64,000 bases of DNA, from positions 1 to 64,000 of the forward strand of contig NZ_JBQKKT010000011.1 in the NCBI RefSeq assembly GCF_052116585.1, read 5' to 3'. Below, in pieces: positions 53,784 through 62,038 of the stretch (within the stretch, counting starts at the first letter, position 1; the number at the start of each line of letters is the position of its first letter). Below the pieces are notes generated by a model. The model saw only the letters and a program-made list of their open reading frames with translations. It was not told where the DNA came from and ran no database searches. This DNA comes from Luteococcus sp052116585. GTDB taxonomy: Bacteria; Actinomycetota; Actinomycetes; Propionibacteriales; Propionibacteriaceae. The position numbers were made by a program, and so were the translations under genes.

Positions 53784-54473
53784 ATGGTCGAACGTTTCCG
53801 GCAGCTGTACGCCGCCCTGATGACGCCGGCCGCCAAGCTGGCGATCGCGTTGCGCATGACGCCGGACATGGTGACCTGGTTCGGCACGCTGCTCGTCGTG
53901 GTGCTGTCGCTGTGGCTGGTTCCCGCTGGCTTGTTGTGGCAAGGAGCCCTGGCGATCACCGTGTGCGTGCTCACCGATGGCGTGGACGGGCAGATGGCGC
54001 GGATGACCGGGCGAGGGTCGTCCTACGGCGCCTTCCTGGATTCGACGCTGGACCGCGTGGCCGATGGTGCCATCTTTGGCTCAGTGGCCCTCTGGTATGC
54101 CGGCGGCGGCGACTCGGTCCTGTGGAGCGGCGCGGCCATTGCGGCCCTCGTGATGGGCCAGGTCACCAGCTACGCCAAGGCCCGGGGGCTGGCCCTCGGT
54201 TTCAAGGTGTGGGGCGGGCTGGCCGCCCGTGGAGACCGCCTGGTGGTGCTGCTGGTCGGCATGCTGCTGGCGGGACTGGAGCTGGACTGGGCCCTGCCCG
54301 TGGCCCTGTGCTACCTGGTGGCTGCGAGCACCTGGACGGTTCTGCAGCGGATGGGGCAGGTCAAGCAGCAGGCACGCGAAGCCGAAGCCGCCGGCCGCAC
54401 GGTGGTGGACCCGCAGGCGACCGTCGCAGCCGAGCACACCGCGGAGCAGCGCCTGCACCGCAAGGGGCGATGA
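53784..54473 (+). CDS. pgsA1: Phosphatidylinositol phosphate synthase (CDP-alcohol phosphotransferase)
   Basis: It joins CDP-diacylglycerol with inositol 1-phosphate in the inner membrane. 229 residues with six hydrophobic helices. The CDP-alcohol motif is complete: DGVDGQMAR then GAFLDSTLD near 63-88. A basic patch KARGLALGFK near 132 fits the inositol-phosphate site of the actinobacterial enzyme. The choice of PIP synthase rather than another phosphotransferase rests on the order thrS-HIT-here-patA-pimA. Confidence 0.88.
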   Translation: MVERFRQLYAALMTPAAKLAIALRMTPDMVTWFGTLLVVVLSLWLVPAGLLWQGALAITVCVLTDGVDGQMARMTGRGSSYGAFLDSTLDRVADGAIFGSVALWYAGGGDSVLWSGAAIAALVMGQVTSYAKARGLALGFKVWGGLAARGDRLVVLLVGMLLAGLELDWALPVALCYLVAASTWTVLQRMGQVKQQAREAEAAGRTVVDPQATVAAEHTAEQRLHRKGR

Positions 54474-54477
54474 GCAG

Positions 54478-55338
54478 GTGTCGCGGACCACGGCTGCCCT
54501 GGACGCGGTGGGGCGCACACCGGAGGCCGTCTGGCGGCCAGCCGTGCGTCTCGGTGCTTGCGCGGCCGCGCTGAAGCCGCCACGTGGGCTGCGCCAGTGG
54601 CAGGCCAATGCCACGACGCTCGCTGGGCACGCACCCGGTGGGGACCTCACCCGTCGGGCCGCACAGAGCTGGGCGCGCAATGTGATGGAGACCGCGCGGC
54701 TGGGGCACTGGAGTGAGGAACAGATCCGCTCTGCGGTCCTCGTGGACGAGGATGCGCTGGCCGTCCTGCGCGCTCGTCACCGCCACGGGGGAGCGGTGGT
54801 TGCTCTACCGCACATGGGCTCCTGGGATCTGGCGGGTAGCTGGGCCTGCCTCAATGGACTCCCCGTGGCCACCGTCGCGGAGCGACTGCCCGACGACGAG
54901 TTCGCCTGGTATGTGGGTGTTCGCAGCCGCCTCGGCATGACGGTGCACGGCCACCGGGACGGTGATGTCCTCGCGCGTCTGACGGCCGACCTCCAGGATG
55001 GGCGGATGGTGTGCCTGGTGAGCGACCGCAAGTTGGGCCCCGGAGGCACGCCCGTGCACTGGCCGACCGCCGCGGGCGGAGTGGAGGTCAAGATGCCAGC
55101 CGGTGCGGCCCACCTCTCATTGAGCACCGGAGCCACCTTGTTCGGCGTCGCCTGCCACTACGAGGGACCCCGGATGCGGATGGTGATTGGTGACCCCGTG
55201 GGGCCCCGCCCCGGGGCCCAGGACCCGGTGCAGGACATGAATCAGCAACTCGCCGACTTCTTCGGCGCCCAAGCCCTGGCGCACCTGCAGGACTGGCACA
55301 TGATGCAACGCTTCTTTCCGGGGGTGGTGGCCGCATGA
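54478..55338 (+). CDS. patA: Phosphatidylinositol mannoside acyltransferase (LpxL/HtrB fold)
   Basis: 286 residues from GTG after AAGGGG, 4 bp beyond pgsA1. It acylates mannose of PIM1/PIM2 on the cytoplasmic face of the membrane. The LPLAT catalytic motif is present as GGAVVALPHMGSWDLAG near 103 (H-x4-D), with LVSDRKLGPGG near 182, GAAHLSLSTGATLFGVACHY near 206 and a C-terminal DWHMMQRFFP. Assignment as PatA depends on this motif plus context. ATGA overlap with pimA. Confidence 0.9.
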   Translation: MSRTTAALDAVGRTPEAVWRPAVRLGACAAALKPPRGLRQWQANATTLAGHAPGGDLTRRAAQSWARNVMETARLGHWSEEQIRSAVLVDEDALAVLRARHRHGGAVVALPHMGSWDLAGSWACLNGLPVATVAERLPDDEFAWYVGVRSRLGMTVHGHRDGDVLARLTADLQDGRMVCLVSDRKLGPGGTPVHWPTAAGGVEVKMPAGAAHLSLSTGATLFGVACHYEGPRMRMVIGDPVGPRPGAQDPVQDMNQQLADFFGAQALAHLQDWHMMQRFFPGVVAA

Positions 55339-56603
55339 ACGGTGCGAACCGCCTGCGGGTGGGGATCGTCTGCCCGTACTCCTTCACACGGGCCGGTGGG
55401 GTGCAGAACCACGTCATGGGCCTGGCGGGATGGCTGGCCGCCCAGGGGCACCAACCGGCGATCCTGGCTCCCGGCCGGGCAGATCCGGCGGCGCTGCGAG
55501 CCGCGGGACTCTGCGAGGACGTCTTCACGACGGCAGGACCCGCCATTCCCTTGGCCTACAACGGGTCCGTGGCCAGGGTCAATGCCAGCCCGCACGCGGC
55601 CCTGAAGGTGCGCAACTGGTTGACCCGTGGCGGATTCGACCTCGTGCACCTGCATGAACCGATGACACCGTCGGTTTCCTTGCTGGCCTTGGGGCAGACG
55701 CAGCTGCCGGTCGTCGTCACCTTCCACACGGCAACTCCCGGTTCCCTGGCGATGGAGTTCGCCTACCGCGTCCTGCCGCAGGCAGCGGAACGGATCGATG
55801 AGGCAATATCCGTCTCCTCCACCGCCGCAGAGGTCTCCGAGCGCTACAGCGGTCTGCGCTCGACCGTGATCGGCAATGGCATCGATGTGGTCGATCATCC
55901 CTTGGAAGCCTGTCACGGTCGGTGGCGTGGTGGCGCCCGGCCCACCATCACCTTCATCGGCCGTTACGAAGAGCCTCGCAAGGGCCTCTCCGTGCTGCTG
56001 GATGCCCTGCCAGACATCAGGGACCACTATCCGGACCTGAGGGTGCTCGTCGTTGGTCACGGGGCTGCGCGGGATGTGCCCGGAGTGGACTTCCTCGGCG
56101 CCCTGGACGATGCGGGCCGCAATCGGGTGCTCGCGAACAGTGACTGCTATGTGGCCCCCCAGCTGGGTCGCGAGAGCTTCGGCATCGTGTTGCTGGAGGC
56201 GATGGCCTCGGGGGCCCCGGTGGTTGCCTCTGACCTGGCTGCCTTCCGCGAGGTGGTCACCGACGAGTCGGGGCCCATCGCGCACCTGTTCACGCCCGGC
56301 AGTCCGCAGGACTGCGCGCGTGCCGTGCTGGCGAGTCTCGCCGAACCGCGTGACCTGCACCTGGAGCGCGGCAGGCGCCGCGCGGAAGCCTTCGACTGGC
56401 AGGTCCTGGGTCCCCGTATCGAAGAGGTCTACCAGCAAGCCATCGTGGAGGCGCCTGCGCGCCCCGCCAACCACGGGTTGGCGCGCCACGCCTTCCTGGA
56501 CGACATGCCCACACAGCTGGCCCGGCACTCCCGAACCCGGCAGCCAAGGGGTCTGGTTCCCGGCAGCCGACGTTCTCGAAGATCACCTAGGCTGGGCCCG
56601 TGA
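55335..56603 (+). CDS. pimA: Phosphatidylinositol alpha-mannosyltransferase
   Basis: It adds the first mannose from GDP-mannose to phosphatidylinositol. GT4 family, GT-B fold, 422 residues. Motifs: VGIVCPYSFTRAGGVQNHV near 9 with the glycine loop, DLVHLHEPMTPSVSLLAL near 100, NGIDVVDH near 180, TFIGRYEEPRKGLSVLLDAL near 203, and the C-terminal GRESFGIVLLEAMASGAPVV near 278 with its donor-binding Glu. The tail of about 30 residues beyond the fold is basic. It overlaps the next gene by 4 bases. Confidence 0.95.
   Translation: MNGANRLRVGIVCPYSFTRAGGVQNHVMGLAGWLAAQGHQPAILAPGRADPAALRAAGLCEDVFTTAGPAIPLAYNGSVARVNASPHAALKVRNWLTRGGFDLVHLHEPMTPSVSLLALGQTQLPVVVTFHTATPGSLAMEFAYRVLPQAAERIDEAISVSSTAAEVSERYSGLRSTVIGNGIDVVDHPLEACHGRWRGGARPTITFIGRYEEPRKGLSVLLDALPDIRDHYPDLRVLVVGHGAARDVPGVDFLGALDDAGRNRVLANSDCYVAPQLGRESFGIVLLEAMASGAPVVASDLAAFREVVTDESGPIAHLFTPGSPQDCARAVLASLAEPRDLHLERGRRRAEAFDWQVLGPRIEEVYQQAIVEAPARPANHGLARHAFLDDMPTQLARHSRTRQPRGLVPGSRRSRRSPRLGP
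56588..56593 (+). promoter_or_regulatory. Candidate leaderless -10 box of pgsA2, inside the end of pimA
   Basis: TAGGCT ends 6 nt before the GTG at 56600, within the last codons of pimA. It may give pgsA2 and the following genes an independent start. Confidence 0.45.
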
Positions 56604-57232
56604 GTGCGGACGATGCGATGCGCGGCGGATCCGAGGGAGCCAGCTACGACACCGATCGCGTCCTCACCCTGCCCAATGCGCTGAGCTTCCTGCGTCTGCT
56701 CGGGGTTCCACTCTTCGTGTGGTTGATCCTGGGCCCGCATTCCGATCGGTGGGCCGTGCTTCTGCTCATGGCCGCGGGATTCAGCGACTGGCTGGACGGC
56801 CACTTGGCCCGAGCTTGGCACCAGACCTCACGGGTGGGGCAGATGCTGGATCCGATCGCTGATCGGCTCTACATCGGTTCAACCCTGATCTGCCTGGCTA
56901 TCCGGGACATCATCCCGTGGTGGCTGGTGGTCCTGCTGGTGGCGCGAGACCTGCTCTTGGTGTGCCTGGTGCCCCTGCTGCGCACCAGGGGCTATACGAG
57001 TCTTCCGGTACACCTGATCGGCAAGGCAGCCACCTTCTGTCTGCTCTACGCCTTCCCACTGGTCCTGTTGGGCGCGGGGGGCACGGCATGGGCACTGGCG
57101 GCCCGTGTCTCCGGCTGGTCCTTTGCCATCTGGGGCACCGCGCTCTACTGGTGGGCGGGACTGCTCTATGTGCGACAGACCTGGCACCTGATGCAGGGGC
57201 CGCGGGTGTCTCGCTCCGGCAGGATCGGCTGA
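56600..57232 (+). CDS. pgsA2: CDP-alcohol phosphatidyltransferase, PgsA2-like
   Basis: 210 residues, GTG start. The family motif DWLDGHLARAWHQTSRVGQM then LDPIADR is near 53-81, with four or five helices around it. The mycobacterial gene at this place (before the DUF881 and gcvH genes) is called pgsA2 and is thought to make phosphatidylglycerol phosphate or cardiolipin; the exact acceptor cannot be read here. It is the hinge between two clusters that are far apart in mycobacteria. Confidence 0.85.
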   Translation: MSADDAMRGGSEGASYDTDRVLTLPNALSFLRLLGVPLFVWLILGPHSDRWAVLLLMAAGFSDWLDGHLARAWHQTSRVGQMLDPIADRLYIGSTLICLAIRDIIPWWLVVLLVARDLLLVCLVPLLRTRGYTSLPVHLIGKAATFCLLYAFPLVLLGAGGTAWALAARVSGWSFAIWGTALYWWAGLLYVRQTWHLMQGPRVSRSGRIG

Positions 57233-57233
57233 C

Positions 57234-58022
57234 ATGTCGGAGCCACTGCGCCGACCCGACGCGAGCATGGACCTGCTCACCAACCTCCAGCGCACTGCAC
57301 TGGATCCCGAATACCTGTCGGTGCGTCGTGATGGGCGCACCCCTGCACCACGACCCGGACTGCGACTGGTCGGGCTGGCCATGGCCGCATGTCTCCTGGC
57401 CATCGCCGCACTCCAGACGAATCGGCACGCACCCGAGGCCCAGGCCGAACGAAACGATCTGGTGAACCGGATCCAGGCGGCCGAACGGGAACAGGACGTC
57501 TTGCGCCATCGCGTCACTCAACTGGATGACGAGGTGGGTCGGCTCAGGACGGACGCACTTCCGGTCCAGGACGAGCAGACCCGGCAGCTTGCCGCAATGG
57601 CCGGAATGGAGCCGGTCGTTGGGCCCGGCATCGTGGTGGTCGTGGACGACGCCCCCGAACTCGTGGGCAGTGACGCCGCGCGGGTCACCGACCAGGATCT
57701 TCGAAGACTCGTGAACGGTCTCTGGACGGCGGGCGCAGAAGCCGTGGCCGTCAACGGGCACCGGATCACGGTCCGCACGGCGATCCGTTCCGCAGGCTCC
57801 GCCATCACCGTGGACTATCGTTCCCTCAACCACCCCTACCGGGTCGAGGCCGTCGGTGATCCCCGCAGTCTGGGTTCGGCTCTCGCAGAATCCGACGGGG
57901 GACACTGGTGGACATTCCTCAAGGACAACTATCGCCTGTCCTATGAGGTGACCGTGTCCGACGAGCTGCGGCTCAAGGCCGACCCCGGGCTGGGAACCGG
58001 GGTAGCCCGGGCACAACGGTGA
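57234..58022 (+). CDS. DUF881 membrane protein, first copy
   Basis: 262 residues. One membrane anchor near 43-61 (GLRLVGLAMAACLLAIAAL), a coiled-coil stretch near 63-105 (RNDLVNRIQAAEREQDVLRH and beyond) and the DUF881 domain: GIVVVVDDAPELVG near 131 and WTAGAEAVAVNGHRI near 164. Family members in actinobacteria flank sbp; they are linked to cell-envelope or division functions by context, with no known activity. 1 bp after pgsA2. Confidence 0.87.
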   Translation: MSEPLRRPDASMDLLTNLQRTALDPEYLSVRRDGRTPAPRPGLRLVGLAMAACLLAIAALQTNRHAPEAQAERNDLVNRIQAAEREQDVLRHRVTQLDDEVGRLRTDALPVQDEQTRQLAAMAGMEPVVGPGIVVVVDDAPELVGSDAARVTDQDLRRLVNGLWTAGAEAVAVNGHRITVRTAIRSAGSAITVDYRSLNHPYRVEAVGDPRSLGSALAESDGGHWWTFLKDNYRLSYEVTVSDELRLKADPGLGTGVARAQR

Positions 58023-58046
58023 GGCGGCCGAGCATGGGACTGGGCC

Positions 58047-58075
58047 GCCGGGGGTTGGACTGCCGGGGGTTGGAC
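58047..58075 (+). repeat. 15-bp tandem duplication between DUF881 and sbp
   Basis: GCCGGGGGTTGGACT occurs twice in a row (second copy ends in G), and GGCGGGGG follows. Lies in an 88-bp gap. Confidence 0.8.
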
Positions 58076-58110
58076 GGCGGGGGAACAAGCGGGGACGCAT
58101 TGGAAGGGGC

Positions 58111-58449
58111 ATGACGATGATCGCAATTCTGGGGCTGTTGGCCGGGATCGCCATCGGCTTCTGGCTGGAGCCCACACTGCCGACGGCCTTGCAGCCCTAC
58201 CTGCCCATCGCGATCGTCGCGGCCCTGGACGCGCTGTTCGGCGCGCTGCGCGCGTATCTCGAGGGAACCTTCGCGGACAAGGTCTTCCTGGTGAGTTTCG
58301 TGTCCAATGTGCTGATCTCCGCCATGATCGTGTGGATCGGTGACCTGATCGGGGTGGGCTCCCAGCTTTCCACTGCCGTCGTGGTGGTGCTGGGGATCCG
58401 GATCTTCACGAATTCGGCCGCCATCCGCAGAGCCCTGATCCATGCCTGA
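58111..58449 (+). CDS. sbp: Small basic family protein Sbp (DUF1290)
   Basis: 112 residues with three hydrophobic helices (MIAILGLLAGIAIGFWLEPT; VFLVSFVSNVLISAMIVWIG), separated by AALDALFGALRAYLEGTFAD near 43, the conserved DUF1290 loop. Found in Gram-positive bacteria, often beside DUF881 and ftsZ genes. Function unknown. ATG follows GGAAGGGG. Overlaps the next gene by 8 bases. Confidence 0.92.
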   Translation: MTMIAILGLLAGIAIGFWLEPTLPTALQPYLPIAIVAALDALFGALRAYLEGTFADKVFLVSFVSNVLISAMIVWIGDLIGVGSQLSTAVVVVLGIRIFTNSAAIRRALIHA

Positions 58450-59407
58450 GATGAGTGGGCCTGAGATGAGTGGGCCCGAGACGAGTGGCCGGGACACGGC
58501 GCGCCGTCCCCGGCGCCACCCAGGAGGCCAGCGTCACCGCCCCGACCCCATGACGAGTCGCGCAGCGCGCAGGCGCGCACGGCTGGAGGCCAGCACCCGG
58601 GCCGGCGAGTCGCGTTCCGGTGAGCGCACGGTCGGCGAGCACGGGATTGATGAGCCCGCAAGGACCCGGCCGGAGCGTCTGCGGGCCGAGTATCCCGCTT
58701 GGGACCGGATCCTGGGCGACTTCTTCCGGCCCAGTTCCGGCCAGCTCATGATGGCCCTGGTCCTGTGTCTGGTGGGCATCCTGACCGTGATGCAGGTCCG
58801 GGCGAAGGGGGCGGACGACACCTACTCCTCGATGCGGCGCTCCGACCTGGTTCAGTTGCTGGACCAGCTGAATGCAGAACAGGCCCGTCTGTCCCAACAG
58901 GCGAGCACTCTGGAGAAGACCAGGGAGCAACTCGCCACCGGTGCTGATGCCCGCAGGGTTGCGGCCGCGGAGAACCAGAAGCGACTTGACCAGCTCGGCA
59001 TCATCGCGGGGACTGTGGCGGCCAGTGGGCCCGGCGTTCGCATCACGATCGTCGATCCGCAGGGCAAAGTGGGTCCCGAGCTGATGCTCGACGCGGTGGA
59101 GGAACTCCGTGACGCCGGTGCGGAAGCAATCGAGGTCAACGACTCTGTCCGTGTGGTGGCCAGCACCTGGTTCGGGCGCCGGGGAGACTCACTGGTCGTC
59201 GACGGGACGGCAGTCCATCCGCCGTACACGCTCGACGTCATCGGCGATGAGCATGCCCTCGAGGAGGGCGCGAGATTCCGGGGCGGCCTGGTGAGTCAGG
59301 TCCAGGCTGAACAGGTGGGGGGACACGTCCTCATCAGCCGGCTGGAACAGGTCCAGGTCACAACGCTCCACCAGCCCCGGACCCCCGACTTCGCCAAGCC
59401 CGCCTGA
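58442..59407 (+). CDS. DUF881 membrane protein, second copy
   Basis: 321 residues. The cytoplasmic N-terminus of about 100 residues is basic and opens with a G-P-E-M-S repeat coded by a 15-bp DNA repeat. A helix follows near 101-117 (LMMALVLCLVGILTVMQV), then a coiled coil (LVQLLDQLNAEQARLSQQAS) and the DUF881 fold: GPGVRITIVDPQGKVGPEL near 197 and DAGAEAIEVNDSVRVVAST near 224. It corresponds to the second of the two DUF881 genes flanking sbp in mycobacteria. Confidence 0.88.
   Translation: MPEMSGPEMSGPETSGRDTARRPRRHPGGQRHRPDPMTSRAARRRARLEASTRAGESRSGERTVGEHGIDEPARTRPERLRAEYPAWDRILGDFFRPSSGQLMMALVLCLVGILTVMQVRAKGADDTYSSMRRSDLVQLLDQLNAEQARLSQQASTLEKTREQLATGADARRVAAAENQKRLDQLGIIAGTVAASGPGVRITIVDPQGKVGPELMLDAVEELRDAGAEAIEVNDSVRVVASTWFGRRGDSLVVDGTAVHPPYTLDVIGDEHALEEGARFRGGLVSQVQAEQVGGHVLISRLEQVQVTTLHQPRTPDFAKPA
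58445..58489 (+). repeat. 15-bp tandem repeat at the start of the second DUF881 gene
   Basis: CCTGAGATGAGTGGG twice, then CCCGAGACGAGTGGC, coding P-E-M-S-G, P-E-M-S-G, P-E-T-S-G. The unit is a multiple of three and in frame. Confidence 0.92.
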
Positions 59408-59498
59408 GCCCCTACGCCATGCGGTCGCCCAGAGCGCGTTAGGCTAAGTTCGCCAGCCCCGGAAATGGTCCGGGAGACCTTGTGAAGGAGCCTTTGCC

Positions 59499-59885
59499 AT
59501 GACCCGTTTTCCCGAGGACCTCAAGTACAGCGAAGAGCACGAGTGGGTGCGTGCGGGCAATGGGAGCACCGTCCGTATCGGGATCACCGACTATGCCGCG
59601 GAGGCTCTGGGGGACATTGTCTATGTCTCGCTTCCCACGGTCGGGGAAGAGGTGGCTGCGGGTGACTCCTGCGGAGAGCTGGAGAGCACCAAGAGTGTCT
59701 CGGACGTCTTCTCCCCGGTTGCCGGGGTGGTGACAGCCGTGAACGACGTCCTGGCCGATTCCCCTGAGACGGTCAACGGAGATCCCTACGGGGATGGTTG
59801 GCTGTACGAGGTGGAACTGTCCGCCGAGTCCGATGTCGATGACCTGATGGACTCCGACGCGTACGCAGAACTCGTCGGCGAGTGA
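59499..59885 (+). CDS. gcvH: Glycine cleavage system H protein
   Basis: The lipoyl carrier that moves the aminomethyl group between GcvP, GcvT and the dehydrogenase. 128 residues, GGAG 8 nt before ATG. DLKYSEEHEWVRAGNGSTVR near 6, GITDYAAEALGDIVYVSLP near 30 and the lipoylated Lys in GELESTKSVSDVFSPVAG near 67. TAGGCT at 59441-59446 is a possible -10 with a normal leader. gcvT is not seen here; gcvP lies 2.7 kb downstream. Confidence 0.96.
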   Translation: MTRFPEDLKYSEEHEWVRAGNGSTVRIGITDYAAEALGDIVYVSLPTVGEEVAAGDSCGELESTKSVSDVFSPVAGVVTAVNDVLADSPETVNGDPYGDGWLYEVELSAESDVDDLMDSDAYAELVGE

Positions 59886-60073
59886 TGCTGCGGGCGACAC
59901 GCCCGAACTGACAGAATGTGGGGAAGGCCACCGGCCAGTGTCCGGTCGGTCATGGTGGATCCCCCGCGGGCCCAGGACCCCTGGACAACTGGGCCCGTGC
60001 ACGTCCCCGGTGTGACAAATGAGCTTGGGTGCATGATCGAGGGACATGCACCCTGCAGATGGAGAGCAGATCA

Positions 60074-60574
60074 ATGGTCGAATGCCCCCGATGCGGAACG
60101 CCGCTCGCAGCTGACGCGAACTTCTGTTCGAACTGTGGTGAGCGCCTGGCGCCCGATGCCGCCCCTGGTGGCGACAGCACGCGCATGATCCCGGTCGTGA
60201 CCGAGAACACCGGTAGCCTCGAGCTCGGTGCAGATGACCTGGCCGCCGTCAACGCCCTGCCCGCCGAGCACGCCCTGCTGATCGTCGAGCGTGGCCCCGG
60301 TGCCGGAGCTCGCTACCTGCTCGACAACGATGAGGTCACCGTTGGCCGCCATCCCGACTCGGACATCTTCCTCGACGACATCACCGTGTCCCGCCACCAC
60401 GTGAAGTTCACGCTGGTCGACGGCAACTGGCATGTCGCGGACCAGAACAGCCTCAACGGAACCTACGTGAACCGCACGCTGGTTGACGGCCAGGCGATGC
60501 TTCGTCAGGGTGACGAGGTGCAGATCGGCAAGTTCCGGATGATCTTCTTCGTGAGCGAGCCTGGTCTGCGCTGA
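60074..60574 (+). CDS. garA: GarA/OdhI-like FHA-domain metabolic regulator
   Basis: 166 residues. An N-terminal zinc ribbon (CPRCGTPL, FCSNCGERL) precedes a linker and an FHA domain: VTVGRHPDSDIFLDDITVSR near 93, HHVKFTLVDGNWHVADQ and NSLNGTYVNRTL near 128. GarA and OdhI bind 2-oxoglutarate dehydrogenase and glutamate enzymes until phosphorylated on a Thr-Thr motif. Here the equivalent place reads TENTGSLEL, so only one Thr remains. The next gene overlaps its stop (TGATG). Confidence 0.9.
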   Translation: MVECPRCGTPLAADANFCSNCGERLAPDAAPGGDSTRMIPVVTENTGSLELGADDLAAVNALPAEHALLIVERGPGAGARYLLDNDEVTVGRHPDSDIFLDDITVSRHHVKFTLVDGNWHVADQNSLNGTYVNRTLVDGQAMLRQGDEVQIGKFRMIFFVSEPGLR

Positions 60575-61299
60575 TGCCACAGCCGCACCGTTCGATCGGC
60601 CAGGTGCTGGCGGTCGTCAAACCTGAGTTCCCCGATGTCTCGATCTCCAAGATCCGATTCCTCGAGAGCGAAGGGCTCCTGTCGCCCGAGCGTGCCCCCT
60701 CCGGCTACCGCAGGTACTCTCAGGGTGACATCGACCGACTCCGCTACATCCTCCGGGTACAGCGCGACCACTACCTGCCGCTCAAGGTGATCCGGGAGCA
60801 TCTGGACCTGATGGATCGCGGTGAGCAGCCGCCCAATCTGGAGGCGCCTGCATCCGCGGCCGCGGCCGACGCTCCTGTCGTGGGCGTCCCCTTGCAGCCG
60901 ACCACCGATGCAGCCGCCCCGGAGCGTTCGCAGTCGGCCACGCGCAAGCCACTGCGACTGACCCGTCGAGAGCTCCTCTCGGCCTCTGGCCTGAGCGAAG
61001 CGGTCCTGATCGACCTCGAGCGTCAGCAATTGGTCACCACCCGCAGGCAGTCCAGCTTCTACGGCCGGGAGGCGCTGACGATTTGTGTGGTGGCGCGCAA
61101 GCTCCAGCTCTACGGCATGGACTCGCGTCACCTCAGGGCCATCAAGCAGTCGGCAGAGCGGGAGGCCGGCCTGGTTGAACAGGCCGTCCAGCCCTTCCTC
61201 CGTCGGCCGAGCGCGGAGGCCGCCGAGGCAGCCCGCGAGGTCACGCAACTCGTGGTCCACGCGCACGCCGCGATGATGCATTCGCTCATCCAGCGCTGA
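60574..61299 (+). CDS. ftsR: MerR-family regulator FtsR
   Basis: 241 residues, coupled to garA. The MerR helix-turn-helix runs from ISKIRFLESEGLLSPERAPS near 21 to YRRYSQGDIDRLRYILRVQ, then YLPLKVIREHLDLMDRG. A second conserved block LTRRELLSASGLSEAVLIDL near 129 and FYGREALTICVVARKLQLYG near 157 is typical of FtsR, which activates ftsZ in corynebacteria. In mycobacteria it lies directly after garA as here. DNA target not seen in the window. Confidence 0.92.
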   Translation: MPQPHRSIGQVLAVVKPEFPDVSISKIRFLESEGLLSPERAPSGYRRYSQGDIDRLRYILRVQRDHYLPLKVIREHLDLMDRGEQPPNLEAPASAAAADAPVVGVPLQPTTDAAAPERSQSATRKPLRLTRRELLSASGLSEAVLIDLERQQLVTTRRQSSFYGREALTICVVARKLQLYGMDSRHLRAIKQSAEREAGLVEQAVQPFLRRPSAEAAEAAREVTQLVVHAHAAMMHSLIQR

Positions 61300-61353
61300 A
61301 GTCTCGCGAACCGACGCGACGAGGTGCTGGGGCACGGCTCGTCGACCACGCGT

Positions 61354-61359
61354 TAGGCT
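61354..61359 (+). promoter_or_regulatory. Candidate leaderless -10 box of the DUF151 gene
   Basis: TAGGCT ends 6 nt before the ATG at 61366. Confidence 0.5.
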
Positions 61360-61365
61360 GAGGCC

Positions 61366-61830
61366 ATGCGGGAACTAGACGTGCTCGGTGTACGTGTCGA
61401 CCAACCGTCCAATGCGCCCATCCTCCTCCTGCAGGAGTCTGGCGGGGTGCGCGTGCTCCCGATCTGGATCGGGGCAGGTGAGGCGGCCATGATCGCCAAT
61501 GCGATGGAGGGCCTCCAGCCGCCCCGGCCACTGACCCATGACCTGTTCGTCGAAGTGCTCAGCAGACTCGGCCATGAGGATGTCCAGGCGCGGATCACGG
61601 AGATGCGCGACGGAGTCTTCCTGGCGGAGCTCGAGGTGGACGGCCACGTGGTCTCGGCTCGTCCCTCGGATGTCGTGGCACTGGCAGTTCGCAGTCGTCT
61701 GGTGATCACCGCGCCCGAGTCACTGCTCGAGGAGGTGGGGGTGGTGCTGGACGAACCCGGCCAGGACGAGGTGGAGCGATTCAGACAGTTCCTGGATGCG
61801 GTCAACCCGGATGACTTCGAAGCGTCATAA
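61366..61830 (+). CDS. Bifunctional nuclease family (DUF151) protein
   Basis: 154 residues matching the BFN family: RELDVLGVRVDQPSNAPILL near 2, VLPIWIGAGEAAMIANAMEG near 31, RPLTHDLFVEVLSRLG near 55 and VSARPSDVVALAVRSRLVIT near 94. Plant relatives have DNase and RNase activity; in actinobacteria the role is not established. It sits between ftsR and a second merR gene in an order conserved with mycobacteria. Confidence 0.93.
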   Translation: MRELDVLGVRVDQPSNAPILLLQESGGVRVLPIWIGAGEAAMIANAMEGLQPPRPLTHDLFVEVLSRLGHEDVQARITEMRDGVFLAELEVDGHVVSARPSDVVALAVRSRLVITAPESLLEEVGVVLDEPGQDEVERFRQFLDAVNPDDFEAS

Positions 61831-62038
61831 CCACTTGTCAGCCGCCACACTCAACCCGGGCTTCACCCCTTGCCCTGATCAAAACACCTAGTCACGGCAA
61901 GTTTCAAGGTCTTCCTGAGAGTCGCGACGGGCTTCGGCGTGTTCTTTGCCGAGCCGTCGCCACAGCGATTACCGTCATGACCACGGCCACGGAGGCCCGG
62001 GCGAAACCGATCGCCCGATCGGGGAGAAGGGGCAGGAC

